NCBI GenBank assembly: GCA_027605045.1
Contig: JAQFWX010000108.1
Coordinates: forward strand, 52,380 to 116,379
Reading direction: 5' to 3'
Origin: Phallus indusiatus
Lineage: Eukaryota; Basidiomycota; Agaricomycetes; Phallales; Phallaceae
Length of the DNA: 64,000 bases
In this document: piece by piece, positions 21,585 to 32,079 of the stretch
Layout: each line of letters opens with the position of its first letter
How positions within the stretch are numbered: the first letter of the stretch is position 1
Translations under genes and position numbers: made by a program
Notes under the pieces: generated by a model
What the model saw: the letters and a program-made list of their open reading frames with translations, nothing else
The model's database searches: none
What the model was told of the DNA's origin: nothing

Positions 21585-24213
21585 ATGGAGAAGCAAAAGA
21601 AACGGCACAACGTGACGCTTTTTGAAGAGCCATCCACACCCGGTCGTAACTCTTTCGTTGCTATATTTCGAGGCGCAATTGCGTGGCTTGTGTTGACACT
21701 TGCAGCTACAGCGCTGTCATTGTTTCTTCTAAATTCGCCCTTTCATAGCAATGCTCATTTTCATTACCCTCCTACAAACGACGATACCTCTTCAAGTACT
21801 AACGTTGTGACACCTCTGAATTATGAATGGAGTAAAGTGCGCGGTGTTTACCATGTTGAAATGGCATAGAGATTTTATTGAGCCGATTTTCAGATTGTTC
21901 CCAGTCCCGATCTCAAATGGCATGTCTGTGGTGAACGGAGAGAGTGCGCACGAATAGAAGTATGTATACGTACATCCAAATTTCTATCGATGTTATTCAC
22001 TCTTGTTAGCTTCCAATGGACCACTTCAACCCCTCGAACGGTGAAAAGGTCGCAATCGGTTTAGTCCGCATACCAGCTACCCACAAAGAATACCGCGGGC
22101 CTATTATGATAGGCGCAGGTACGAGAATATATAGCAAGATTTAATGCTAGAATCGTTCAAGGAATTCTTACACACAACTTTTTTTAGGTGTACCTGGAAA
22201 ATCAGGCATACTGCTGACACACATGGTCGGCGATGTCCTCCAAAAGGTTGTAGGTCCAGAATACGACATTGTTGGCGTTGATCCAAGAGGTTATTGATAC
22301 ACGCTTTTAGTCAATATCTTATCACTAAACCTTTCTTTCTTTCTTCAGGTATCGGCGCCTCGACGCCGAAAATTTTAAATCATCCAAACGACATTGAACG
22401 CGCAATATGGCGCGCAAGAGATCCACCCTTGATTAATTTGACCAAGCTTCCCGAGGGATTACCGTTACTTTATTCTCGAGCAGACATGTTTGGCCAACTA
22501 GCACTTCATTCCCCGTCAAGTCATGCAGCCGAATATGTTGGTACGGTTGCCACAGCGCGTGATATCGTGAATATCACGGAGGCGTTTGGGTTCGATAAGG
22601 TCAATTTCTGGGGCTTGTCATATGGATCAACACTTGGTGGAACGTATGGAGTTTTTGTCGTTTGACGTGGATTATTCATTGATTTTTTTTTAACTCCAGG
22701 CTTGCTGCTATGTTCCCTGTATGTTTTTTTAACGACTAATTCGAATCCTACTTGGTTTGTAACCTGTTTTTCATAGGATCGCGTTGGACGCATTATTCTT
22801 GATGGTATGTCACATTCATTAGCGCGACACCGGCTTTCCCTAAACCCTTTTTTTGTCTCCAAGGCGCTATGGAGTTTTCGGATTACTATTCAGGTATGTC
22901 AGTCACATTTTCTTCATATACCTTTTTCACACCCATGTAAAGGTCGTTGGATGAACTCCCTCAAGGATATCGACAAAATCATATCTTACGTTTTTGAAGC
23001 CTGCGTCGCAGCCGGTCCAAAAGATTGTCCTCTTTACGCCTCAACGCCTGCCAATGTCGAGCTCAGATTTGACGCCATCTTCCTCTCGTTCATGCGCAAC
23101 CCTTTTCCCGTTTTCGACAATAGCACAGGCGATTATGCAATTATCGAATATGCAAACGCTAAACTCGTGTTTTACAACGCGTTAAACAATGTTTTCTCTG
23201 GGCGGATGGAGGCTCTTTTTGAGGCGCTTGCTGCGCTGGAAAAGGGTAATGGTGTGCCGCTTATGCGTATGCTTATTAGAGCTCCACCTCCGAAATGCGA
23301 TGGGGGTAGTACGCAATCTGATGTTTTGCCGACTGAAATTTTGGACGGGGCGTTCGCTATTAGATGTGGCGATACACCGCTTGAGGAAAATTCGTACGAG
23401 GAAGTTTTGGAGTATTTGAAGGAGCTTCGAGAAGTGTCTGTTTTTGCTGATATTTGGTCTCAAGTTCGTATTGGATGCTCGTATGTTTTTTTTTCTTTGT
23501 GTTTTTTTTCTTCTTCTTTTGAGTACGTTTATTTTTTTAGAGGTTGGAGAATCAAGGCGAAGGAACGATACGAAGGTTTGTTTTAGTTCGTGAGGTTTCA
23601 TTCTGGCAATATTCTTAATGTTTCATTTTAGGTGGGTTCAATAAAAATACTTCGTTCCCTTTGCTCGTTATTGGTAACACTCTTGGTAAGCTGTCAAATT
23701 ATTTCCCATAACTTTGTTCAACCCAGTTGAACCTTTCTTTTTCTTTCCTCAGATGCTGTTACTCCTTGGGCTGGGTGAGTTTTCCGCTTTAGATTATTGG
23801 TCAAATAATAACTACGTTTTGTTTGTCCAGCTCCAAGAAAGTTTCTGAAGGATTCTCCAATTCCGTCTTCATGACCATCGACAGCCCTGGGGTAAGCCGC
23901 TTACCTTTATCATGATCCTTCGAACAATTTTTGTTGATCACGAATGCAGACCAACTCTCTAGGCGCAGGAATGTCTCCCGTCGCTATAAAACATATCCGA
24001 AACTATTTCAGAGATGGAATACTCCCACCCGCGGGAACTGTTTGTCCCATTGAGAGTACATTGTTCGTCAAGAACAATCTTCGGAGTGGTCTCTACGATC
24101 GAGAGTTAAAGGGCGAGGATAGGGAGATCTGGGAGTTGGCAGAGGCGCTTGCCCAGGGTGTGAGTGAAGCGATTGCCAATGGCATGGATGCACTGAATGG
24201 GTGGTTCTTGTGA
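21585..24213 (+). CDS. Membrane-anchored alpha/beta hydrolase of the TAP (tripeptidyl aminopeptidase-like) type
   Basis: Over ten short exons. The N-terminus has a cytosolic basic patch and one helix, AIAWLVLTLAATALSLFLL, so a type II anchor with the domain outside or in a vesicle lumen is likely. The alpha/beta-hydrolase core follows: LPMDHFNPSNGEKVAIGLVRIPA, a GAG/V-type oxyanion turn (MIGAG|VPGKSG), DIVGVDPRGIGAS, and the nucleophile elbow GLSYGS (Ser). Then AAMFPDRVGRIILDG. The C-terminal TAP-like segment has LLVIGNTLDAVTPW (acidic residue in the usual place), SKKVSEGF, FMTIDSPG, and after the last splice TNSLGAGMSPVAIKHIRNYF...GTVCP. In most members the block after DSPG is HTS or HCS with the catalytic His. 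Here it reads TNS, so the His is missing. Possible loss of activity; see findings. Confidence 0.82.
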
Positions 24214-24325
24214 TGTACACCTGGCTTTATGTGCGGATCTCCCTCCCCATCCCATTTGTTTGTACATCAGTGATAGAAAGAACATTTAAATACAAATAAC
24301 ACATGCTGCGTCGAACAAGCTTTAC

Positions 24326-25667
24326 TCAAGACTTCTCTAACAACCATCCTCCATCAACAAGAAGTACACTTCCGTTTATGTATGTATCAGATGCTAATGC
24401 AAGAATTGCTTGTGCATATTCTTTAGGATTTCCTGTTAGAAGAGAAACGGGTTTAGGACCTATTTAGGGAAGAGAAAATCGAAAAAAGTACATGTACGTA
24501 CCGATTCTACCTAGAGGAACACCCCATTGTGATCTCGTGATTTCGGGGTCGGGAGAGAATATTTTGGCGGGAGTCATCTGTAGGAGGCGAATTATATTAT
24601 GATTGATTAACAATAACAACTACACACTTCTGAAGGGAAAAATCCAGGTGCTACAGTGTTAACACGTACGTTCAATTCGGGGTTTCGGAATTCGTATGCT
24701 AATTGTTGAGTTAGCGAGATTGTAGCTGCTCTGTTTGGTATTTTCAAAAGTTGCGATTAGTTTTTTTGAGATCAAGTTGATGAAGATAATTCACTTCGAA
24801 GCATTGTATGCAAATTGACCGCCCTGACGCACGTATACTGTGAATTGTTTGGTGCATATGTATGGAATCACGCGTACCTGAGATTGTTTGGTCATTCCGG
24901 ACATTGAAGAGACGTTTATTATGCAGCCTGGGGTCGGAAATTTGTTGCGTGCTGCCGCGAGTAAAGGGAGTAATGCCGCTGTTATTGCGAAGTTATTTTT
25001 AACCGCGTATTTGTGTTGGATCAATAATTTTCTTACCAGCCATGAAAAACATAGCAGTGGCGTTGAGATGCAGCGTCGTATTCCACTCTTCGAATGTAGT
25101 AGCGAATAAAGACTCAGATATTTCTTCTGGAGTTGTTTTCTTGAAAAAATCGTTCTTGACACCGCCTACAGCCGCATTGTTTATGAGAAGATTGACATGT
25201 GCGTCGCCTTTCTGTTTGATAAATGCAACTAGAGCTATGTATGTCATAAGGATTAGATGGTGTAGCTCATTCTGGATAAAGTGCCGGAGTACCTTGGATA
25301 TCTTCTTTCTTCGTTACATCTCCCACAAAAGGAACTATTTCGCCAGGTCCATGATAGCTCGCACGAGCTGTTTCAAGCGTCTCCGAACGTCGTCCAGTTA
25401 TATCTGAAACCGTTGGTTAATACGAGTGAATCAGCTGTAAGAGAGCGTTTCTCTCACACACTCTCGATGCACCGTTCGCAAGAAATGTCTGAGTAGCTAT
25501 CAATCCCAATCCTGTTCCACCTCCCGTCACTAAAAAATCGAGTATCAGAATTCGTGTGGTTCAAATTTTCAAGGTGCCAATAGCATTTTACCTACAACAA
25601 CCCAACCACTGACATTAAACAAGTTCTGAGCTCTGAACGATTCGTAAGTGTAAGTTGAATCGGACAT
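24326..25667 (-). CDS. Short-chain dehydrogenase/reductase (SDR)
   Basis: A classical SDR of about 290 aa from several exons. The first exon runs to SGWVVV, and the Rossmann motif TGGGTGLGL is created across the first splice. Then FLANGASRVYITGRR across another, followed by IVPFVGDVTKKEDIQ. INNAAVGG is the NNAG-type strand, LLINNAA is well placed, INVSSMSG carries the catalytic Ser, and YNASK is the Y-x-x-x-K active-site pair. The C-terminal part reads VSLLTGNPKEYAQAILALASDTYINGSVLLVDGGWLLEKS before the stop TGA (24326-24328). NAD(P)H-dependent oxidoreductase; the substrate is unknown. The next gene upstream (the hydrolase) ends 112 bp away, in tail-to-tail orientation. Confidence 0.87.
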
Positions 25668-26171
25668 TGCAGCCTTCACGCTGGGAGTTCGCGACCGATG
25701 ATACTTAATCGATGTGCGCTGATTCGACTCTTTAAGTAAGGCGGAACAGTGCAACGGGTCCCGGGATCGGCCCGAGGGGGAAAAGCACATCGTTCAATTG
25801 GTCATGTGAGCAGTTGACTGGTGATTGGACGACTGACGTAAATACAGTACAGCACGTATATGCAGCGAATGATGTATAGCAAAGTTTCAGGATAATGCCT
25901 CTGTTGCTTATGGTCATTTTATCGACTTGGAATACCTCTATACGGACTTCTGAACACCAGCTTGAACTGGATGGACAGCCGGAGATATTTATCCGAGACT
26001 TGAGTCAAAATCCCCGCCGCATATACCCGAAAACGACTTTCTCTTTCAACCTTCAAGTTATCTTCGTCATGTATTCCTTGCGCCTTAGAAGCTTCCCCAT
26101 AAGAAAAGCCTGACCAGAACCTGAAAAGATAAATAGTTAGTCAGCATACACCAGTGACTAGTTAGCTACCA
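25668..26171. other. Spacer upstream of the SDR
   Basis: Promoter side of the SDR, up to the right-hand boundary of the sedolisin relic. No gene seen. Confidence 0.5.
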
Positions 26172-27172
26172 GTATCCAAACAAAAATCAGGGTATCTCAA
26201 CTTGCAAATGAGATTCTGCACATAACCCAAATAGCCCAATACATAGATTTGTTTAAGTAGCTAAGCACAACTTCGTCTTGGTAAGACGGCCTGCGAAAAA
26301 AAGTCGAAAACCCTCCGCCGCTATTGAACAAAGAAATAATTTGAATTTTACCTCATATCAAGTGCAGATTCAAGGTCATTAACGGAAGCTAGGAACATCA
26401 AATTTAAAACACCAGCAATGTCAATGCTCAATACAGATTGTCATGGGATTTTCGGAATCACACCCTGGGTTCATACAAGTAGCTCCAACTAAAGAAGGAT
26501 TTAGCATGAAAAATCAAAGGTTTAAACACTTTAATTTATTTAGACTTACCAGCCGTGACGAATGGACACGTCGCTGGCGAATCTGCACAGAAAAAAAATA
26601 TCTACATAAACATGACTTCTCGGCTGTTGTGATTTGACATACTGGGTGAAAATTGAGTTCCATTTGGGCTAGGTTGACCTGCATGGCATTCAATGCAAAC
26701 TCGAACAGGATGAAAATCTCATGATCATTGACCTGTCGTCTCATCAAGACATCCTTGAGGTTGACCGACACCATTATCTCCAGAAGAGTAGACAATGGTA
26801 GTACCCATTAGACCTATGTATTTAATAGATAATATTCATCCGAATCACCTAATGAAGGTTTCGAACATCTCATATTATCTATAATCCCTTTGGACTGGTA
26901 TGTTCATAATTAACCTCCGCTTTAATGTTAGAATGAAGCATGTATGATAATTTAACGCGCGCATTACCTCGATTTTATCGAAATGCTTGAACGGACCCCA
27001 TGTTTTGTTCTTTCTACTGCATGACCGAGCGTCAACCTAAATAAAACAATTCAACGTGCAATAATCAAAACATTCATATTCCATAATATAACCAAAGGTC
27101 GTCCGGACAATCATCAGCCCCACCATTACGGCTGCAACCCTGTCCGGGAGAAGCGATGTGCACGGTCAATTA
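26172..27172 (-). pseudogene. Truncated inverted copy of the sedolisin locus (two internal deletions)
   Basis: Read on the minus strand, this segment matches 45158-48723 in order but lacks two blocks. Promoter-side sequence (27172 to about 26830) matches 45158-45510. It then jumps to a block that matches 47264-47820 (about 26817 to 26250), and from there jumps to 3' flank sequence that matches 48647-48723 (about 26243 to 26172). The coding part still has GLMGTTIV, YSSGDNGVG, GCLDETT, CPFVTA and PSYQDEVV in the matching exon order. The propeptide, the catalytic Glu/Asp exons, the SGTSAS-type Ser exon and the stop are gone. It cannot make protease. Differences from the intact copy are spread over exons, introns and flanks alike, as expected for an old unconstrained duplicate. 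Confidence 0.9.
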
Positions 27173-27716
27173 AGTTTACATATATAATCAGTATACCGTT
27201 GCAGTGCGCGGAAGGCGCAGCCGAGCTCTGTTTCCCCAGCCCGAGCCCAATTATTGTCGTCTACTCACGAGTCAAGCTCACCGCCCATCGGTCATCGAAA
27301 CGTTTCATGTATGCACCAATAGTTTTTTTTTATGTTCGCATCAACTTTTTGTTAGTCGGCGTGAGCGCCGCTTAGATAAGACGCAAGTCGGATCATAAGG
27401 TTAGTATTTCCAAATCGGCTCATCGGCAGGTTGGTACAAGAGATCTTGATTCACTGATTTGCCACATGCGCCGTCAACACGCGACATACGCGTTAATGCT
27501 GATCGATCCTGCAGATGTGTATGTATGTTCACACGGGATAATATCGATAAAGGAGGAGATCCGTCATAACAAAACGGTGAGTGTATCGAAAGCATGCACG
27601 ATACCCAAATGTAGTACAATCTGAAAGTCTCTTATGGTAATAAGATATATGTATAGGCGCAAAAATAAAGGTAGAAGAGTTTACATTACGTGACAAATCA
27701 GTATCTTATAATCTCA
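27173..27716. other. Spacer between the sedolisin relic and UTP25
   Basis: No homology to the 45 kb locus extends beyond about 27172. No supported gene; the 3' UTR of UTP25 falls at the right-hand end. Confidence 0.5.
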
Positions 27717-30189
27717 TCATTGCTCAATCATCTTTTTCCCATTCACACTCCCAACTATCCGTTCCAATTTCATCAAATCGTATTTGCAATATAAAGACCA
27801 GCACAAGACATCGCTTGACTGAACGCCGTCGTCTAAGAATGGATACGACAGCAATTCGGAGTAAAACTGTGCGTGGTCCGGAAGACCGTAGAATATGATA
27901 TTGCGGATAGCACGAATGCGGTACCTAAAGGGGAAACGGGAGCGGAAGTAAATCAATACCGGGTTCAGGCAATCGTTGGGCACGTTGCCGGACGCGAGAA
28001 TACCAAAGGACTATTTACCTTCTGAAGAAATGAAACCGCTCGCTCATCAATAAGATCCGTTTTCCACCGCTGAAGAACGCTTGTCGGGCACGGGATATGT
28101 CTTGGTTTGTTGAATATCTAAAAAGGGTTTTAATATGTCAGATACGATTCGGGATATACTTGAGATAAGAAGAAGCGCACTCTGAGAGAACGGTGACGGC
28201 GTCGGAGAGATCCGGTTGTTTGCGAAGGTAATTTTTAATCCGTATGAAATCGAATGAAGATGGTATGAAAATGACTAGGTTTGTGCTTTGTACGGCTGAT
28301 TTGAGAATCGGAGGAAGGACCTGAGCAGATCAAATCAGCTTTACGGTTCATTCTGGTTTCACTGATGAGACGAACTTGTGTAGTGAAGTACTCGAAACGT
28401 TTGTTCGGCTCTTGAGTATGTGAAGGGCACTCAAAGTTCAAGAATTTCTGTACAAACATTCAGTACGTGTATTCTTGGATCGTTGAAAACATGAAAAGAA
28501 TACCTGGTCTACGCCGTCTGGGACGTTGACTGGCTTCCAGAAGCATTCGGTTTTCAACTTTCCGGCGACATTCTTGCAGTGTCTATTATAAACCGCCCGT
28601 ATTTCTGGTGTTTCGAAGGGTGACAAGAGAATGGATTGACGGAGGTATGATGCGCTAGATGAGACTAAGTTAGGGAGTGAAATACGCTGAGTACGAGTTG
28701 GTGCGTACTATCCATCAAGATACCAGGGCTTTATTCGAGAAAAGTCTGCGTCACGAGCTTCTTTTGGTAGCTGGTTTAAGCGGTCGAGGATAAACTAGCA
28801 ACGAGATTAGTATTGGTTGTATTGCTATATCACGAAGCCTACTATGACGTGATCCCAATTCTGCATGGTAAGAACATTGACCTGATCCATAATGAGGACT
28901 TCGATGGAAGAAAGAAAATCGGCGTTACTATCACAACCCCACCAGTCAACATAACACAATCACGTTCTGCAATAAAAACACTTACTTGTCCCGTTCGATA
29001 ACCATTCTCAGCCCCAAAGGGCTTGCAAGGATAACATCGGATTGATAAAAGCCCGAAAACAGTTTGACTGCCTTCTTTGTAACTTTCACGCCCACTCTGA
29101 AGTTGTCATCCACGTTGCCTTTGAAAGTGTCTACATGATCGGCAGGATACGTTCCTGGTTCGGCGGTGGCGAGTTTATCCACTGTCCCTGATGGAAGGGT
29201 AAACTCGGATACGAACCGTGAACGGTTCTCAACTTGGTGGTTTGGGAGATGGGATAGAATGGACTCTCCCCATCGGTGGACACTTGATCGGAAGGGAAGA
29301 AGAATGAGGATCGAGGGACGAGTAAAGCCTTGATCTTGAATGTCCGGCGGTGGGTCGACTGCAGTGTCGTTTTGCGAGTGGTGAATACGTTCGTTGTTTT
29401 TTAGTACACGGCGACGGATACTGATATTAGTATTTGATTAGCTCGCGGTAGTAGAAAAACTTTTTTGAACAACTATACTTGAATATATGGTTCAGTGCAT
29501 GAAGAGAAATGGCATCGCGAGTGATGGCGTTGTTTTTCAGTTCTGTCCGGCCGATGAAAAGGTCTTGGTAACGAGAAAGAGTGTTCAACACATCAGCTTG
29601 AAATTGACTATCGGCTAGAAAGATGGAGGTTGAAAGACTCAACAACGATACAGAAAATACTGACATGACCTACCGGATGATAGTTTGGTTGCTCGGGCGT
29701 CGTAAGCTGCGCGAAGTTTTTCTGGGATTGATACGCTGTCCTCAACGCTGCTTTGGGATGTTTCGGGAATAGAGAATACTGAGACACCCAGTTTCCCCCG
29801 TTTTAATGTAGATTTACTCCATTTATTTTGATTGACGGCTTCTCTAACGGTGTCGGATAGTAGTTTTGTTTCTGCGCCAAAGTGCGTTTTGTAGACCGTT
29901 TCAGTAGCTGAATTCAAAGCATGAGAGGTTGTGAAACAGGGATTTCCCTTCGATAAATGCACTTACTGTCTTGTTCGTGATCTGAAGGGACTTCTTCCTC
30001 ATCGACTTGAGTGGGATTTTCGTCATCTGCAGCTTGCAGTGGTTCTGGAGGCGGTGTTGGGCTTTTTCTCGCCCTTTTCTTTGTGACGGGCCCCGAAGCA
30101 GTCTCCTCAGCGAATTCCTTTTGCCTCTTTGAGGCCGAGGCGTTCAGAAGAGTCAATAATTGTGTTTTGATGTCGTTTATGTCTTCCAT
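27717..30189 (-). CDS. UTP25: U3 snoRNA-associated protein 25 (UTP25/DEF family), SSU processome component
   Basis: Multi-exon gene; the ATG is at 30187-30189 (MEDINDIKTQLL), and an upstream GTG-initiated extension is not used. The N-terminus has a nuclear-type basic KKRARKSPTPPPEP and an acidic DEEEVPSDHEQD stretch, typical of the family. UTP25 is a helicase-like protein lacking the catalytic ATPase residues that acts in 18S rRNA maturation. Family blocks here: QDLFIGRTELKNN, RPSILILLPFRSS, DDNFRVGVKVTKKAVKLFSG, YQSDVILASPLGLRMV, FLNFECPSH, LVIFIPSSFDFIRIKNYL, SRARQAFFSGGKRILLMSERFHFFRRY, RAIRNIIFYGLPDHAQFYSEL, then YDLMKLERIVG. The order and spacing match the family, and the gene looks complete. 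Expected location is the nucleolus. It is divergent from the gene at 30577. Confidence 0.92.
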
Positions 30190-30576
30190 GGCGAGTGTGG
30201 TCTGAAAAAAACTCGGTACGGCGACGCGAGGCGGCACGATGATGAGTGTCACGTGATGACATTCACCTGCAAAAAAGAATGTGTCGTTCGCTTTGACTTG
30301 TCACTCGCTGCTGCCTCTCTCTTCTCCGCCATCGTCCCCCTCTCCAGGTCGTTCCGTTCGCTGTCCTCCTCATCGCCGCCGCCGTCTCTGAGGAGCCCCC
30401 GACGTTTATCGGCTGCTCCGCCCACCGTCTCCTTCATTACTTCCTTTCTTTTCCCCTCTCCCCGCCCACCGCTTCCCATCGTTCAGCTCAGTGCCCCCCT
30501 TCCCCTTTGCCATCCTCTAGCGCAACTCCCCTTTCATATTTACGCACTCCCACTCTCATCGCTGTGCCCTACAGCA
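30190..30576. promoter_or_regulatory. Bidirectional promoter between UTP25 and the disordered nuclear-type gene
   Basis: 387 bp between divergent ATGs. It has a TCACGTGA palindrome at 30249-30256 and a GATGAG hexamer at 30241-30246 (the core of the yeast PAC box found near ribosome-biogenesis genes). The right half is C/T-rich on the plus strand. Regulatory role is inferred from position and known motif classes. Confidence 0.45.
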
Positions 30577-32079
30577 ATGCCGAGCAATTCTCGTAAACCA
30601 AGGCTGACTTATTCCCTCACGAAACTATACGATGGGAGATCATGCCTCGTGTTGGCTCCATCGCTACCACCGCCATTGCCATCGATGCAGGAATCATCCT
30701 GCTCGTCATCAGCTTCAACTTCCTCTCTCTCTTCTACATTGTTATCCACAAATCAACCCTCCATCCAATCCATGTCCCCATCCGCCCCACACCGGCTATT
30801 CCAGCCATATCCCCCTCACTTTCCTTGGTCTCGCATAACAGCATCATCTCACCGAAATATTTATCTTTACAAAGAAACCCGAGCCGAAATCATCCAGCGC
30901 GATAAACGCATTGCGTTACGCGAAGCCGCTTATAACGAATTCTACGCTCGCATGGCTGATGAGTCCCGTGCAAACCATGTCGGTGTAACGACTCGTTCGG
31001 CTGCTGCTGCCGCTGTTTCCTCTATTCGCGGCGAACACCCAAAACGCACTTCACGTGTAGCTACACGCCCTAACGATTCTGCGTACGATCTCCTCCTCCT
31101 CGACGATTATGATTCACCTCCCCGGAAAAGGGCTCGGACTACAGCTCGCTCCTCGAATAATGGGAGATACGCTACTTCTGCTTCTGCAAATACCCAAGCT
31201 ACAGGATCTAATGACGCTAATTCGGCAAAAGTCGGTAAATCCGCCCCTGCCGATGAGACTACGCCCAAACCCTCTACTAGATTAACAACCCGTTCCCAAG
31301 CCAGATCACGTCGAACAAGGCGGCGCTCTCCAGCTGAACAGACCCCAGACTATGATCCCGAGGTTCTTGAGGATCCAGCCATGGGTGGAACCGTCGATGC
31401 CGAAGAAGCGGCTCCTGCACCCGCTAGTGGCTCTGAACCTCAGCCTACCACAACCCAAGATTCAGCTGAGAAGCGAAAGTCTGAGCTTCAGCCCGTCGCC
31501 AATGAAGCTTATCCTCTCGCTTCTCGACAAAAACCTCACACCTCCGAAGAGAAAATCTCGTCACCGGAACTCAGTACACCTCGCACGACCCTTGGCAGAG
31601 CCTCGTCGACATCTTCTACGTTAGCTTCATCCCGACAATCTTCCGATGATGGCTTTCGGAAATCCGATCAAAGGTTCACCGATGGATTGTCCATAGATGG
31701 AGATGCCAACGTGGAATCTGGTGATACTGAACCTGCAGCGACTGGGAATCACCTCAATGCGAAATCTAATGAACTTCTATCTCCGCTGCTTAATCCTTCC
31801 AATGTTGCTGTAATAAAGGCTTCTCAAGGCAAAGAAAATGAGGAAGCAGAAAAGCAATCGTCTCAGTCCCCGCCGCCGTCGCAAACGGATGGATCCGGAG
31901 CAGTGATATCAAGGGCTGGCAGGGCCAAATCACCACAGAAGCGTCCACATTCTTATGATAATGACGTTGAAGACGAATTAGACAATCATGATTTTGGACC
32001 ACCCGAAGGAATGTCCGTTGTTATACCACCCGAAGTTAGACGTAGTGGAAGGGTTTCAAAAAAAAGAAAACTGGAATGA
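30577..32079 (+). CDS. Disordered, basic protein with TTRSA motifs and a basic C-terminus
   Basis: One uninterrupted exon of 500 codons starts at an ATG in agcaATG; the same frame is open further upstream without an ATG. No family recognised. The first ~100 residues are Ser/Pro/Leu-rich. A charged amphipathic helix-like segment follows (ETRAEIIQRDKRIALREAAYNEFY, written here in parts: EIIQRDKRIALREAAY and NEFYARMADES). Then come TTRSAAAAAVS, SRVATRPNDSAYDLLLLDDYDSPPRKRART and a long Ser/Thr/Pro/Glu-rich disordered stretch. The end is VIPPEVRRSGRVSKKRKLE, a clear basic nuclear-localisation-type tail. A nuclear or chromatin-linked role is inferred only from composition. It shares a promoter region with UTP25. 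Confidence 0.72.
   Translation: MPSNSRKPRLTYSLTKLYDGRSCLVLAPSLPPPLPSMQESSCSSSASTSSLSSTLLSTNQPSIQSMSPSAPHRLFQPYPPHFPWSRITASSHRNIYLYKETRAEIIQRDKRIALREAAYNEFYARMADESRANHVGVTTRSAAAAAVSSIRGEHPKRTSRVATRPNDSAYDLLLLDDYDSPPRKRARTTARSSNNGRYATSASANTQATGSNDANSAKVGKSAPADETTPKPSTRLTTRSQARSRRTRRRSPAEQTPDYDPEVLEDPAMGGTVDAEEAAPAPASGSEPQPTTTQDSAEKRKSELQPVANEAYPLASRQKPHTSEEKISSPELSTPRTTLGRASSTSSTLASSRQSSDDGFRKSDQRFTDGLSIDGDANVESGDTEPAATGNHLNAKSNELLSPLLNPSNVAVIKASQGKENEEAEKQSSQSPPPSQTDGSGAVISRAGRAKSPQKRPHSYDNDVEDELDNHDFGPPEGMSVVIPPEVRRSGRVSKKRKLE

Noticed and set aside
26514..26795. 93-codon minus-strand frame in the sedolisin relic, with a near-identical frame at 47307-47546
   Set aside because: Both frames read through introns of the sedolisin gene; their similarity is due to the duplication, not to a small shared protein.
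30642..30905. 87-codon plus-strand frame with a hydrophobic stretch
   Set aside because: It is an alternative frame of the 500-codon disordered protein gene and has no other support.
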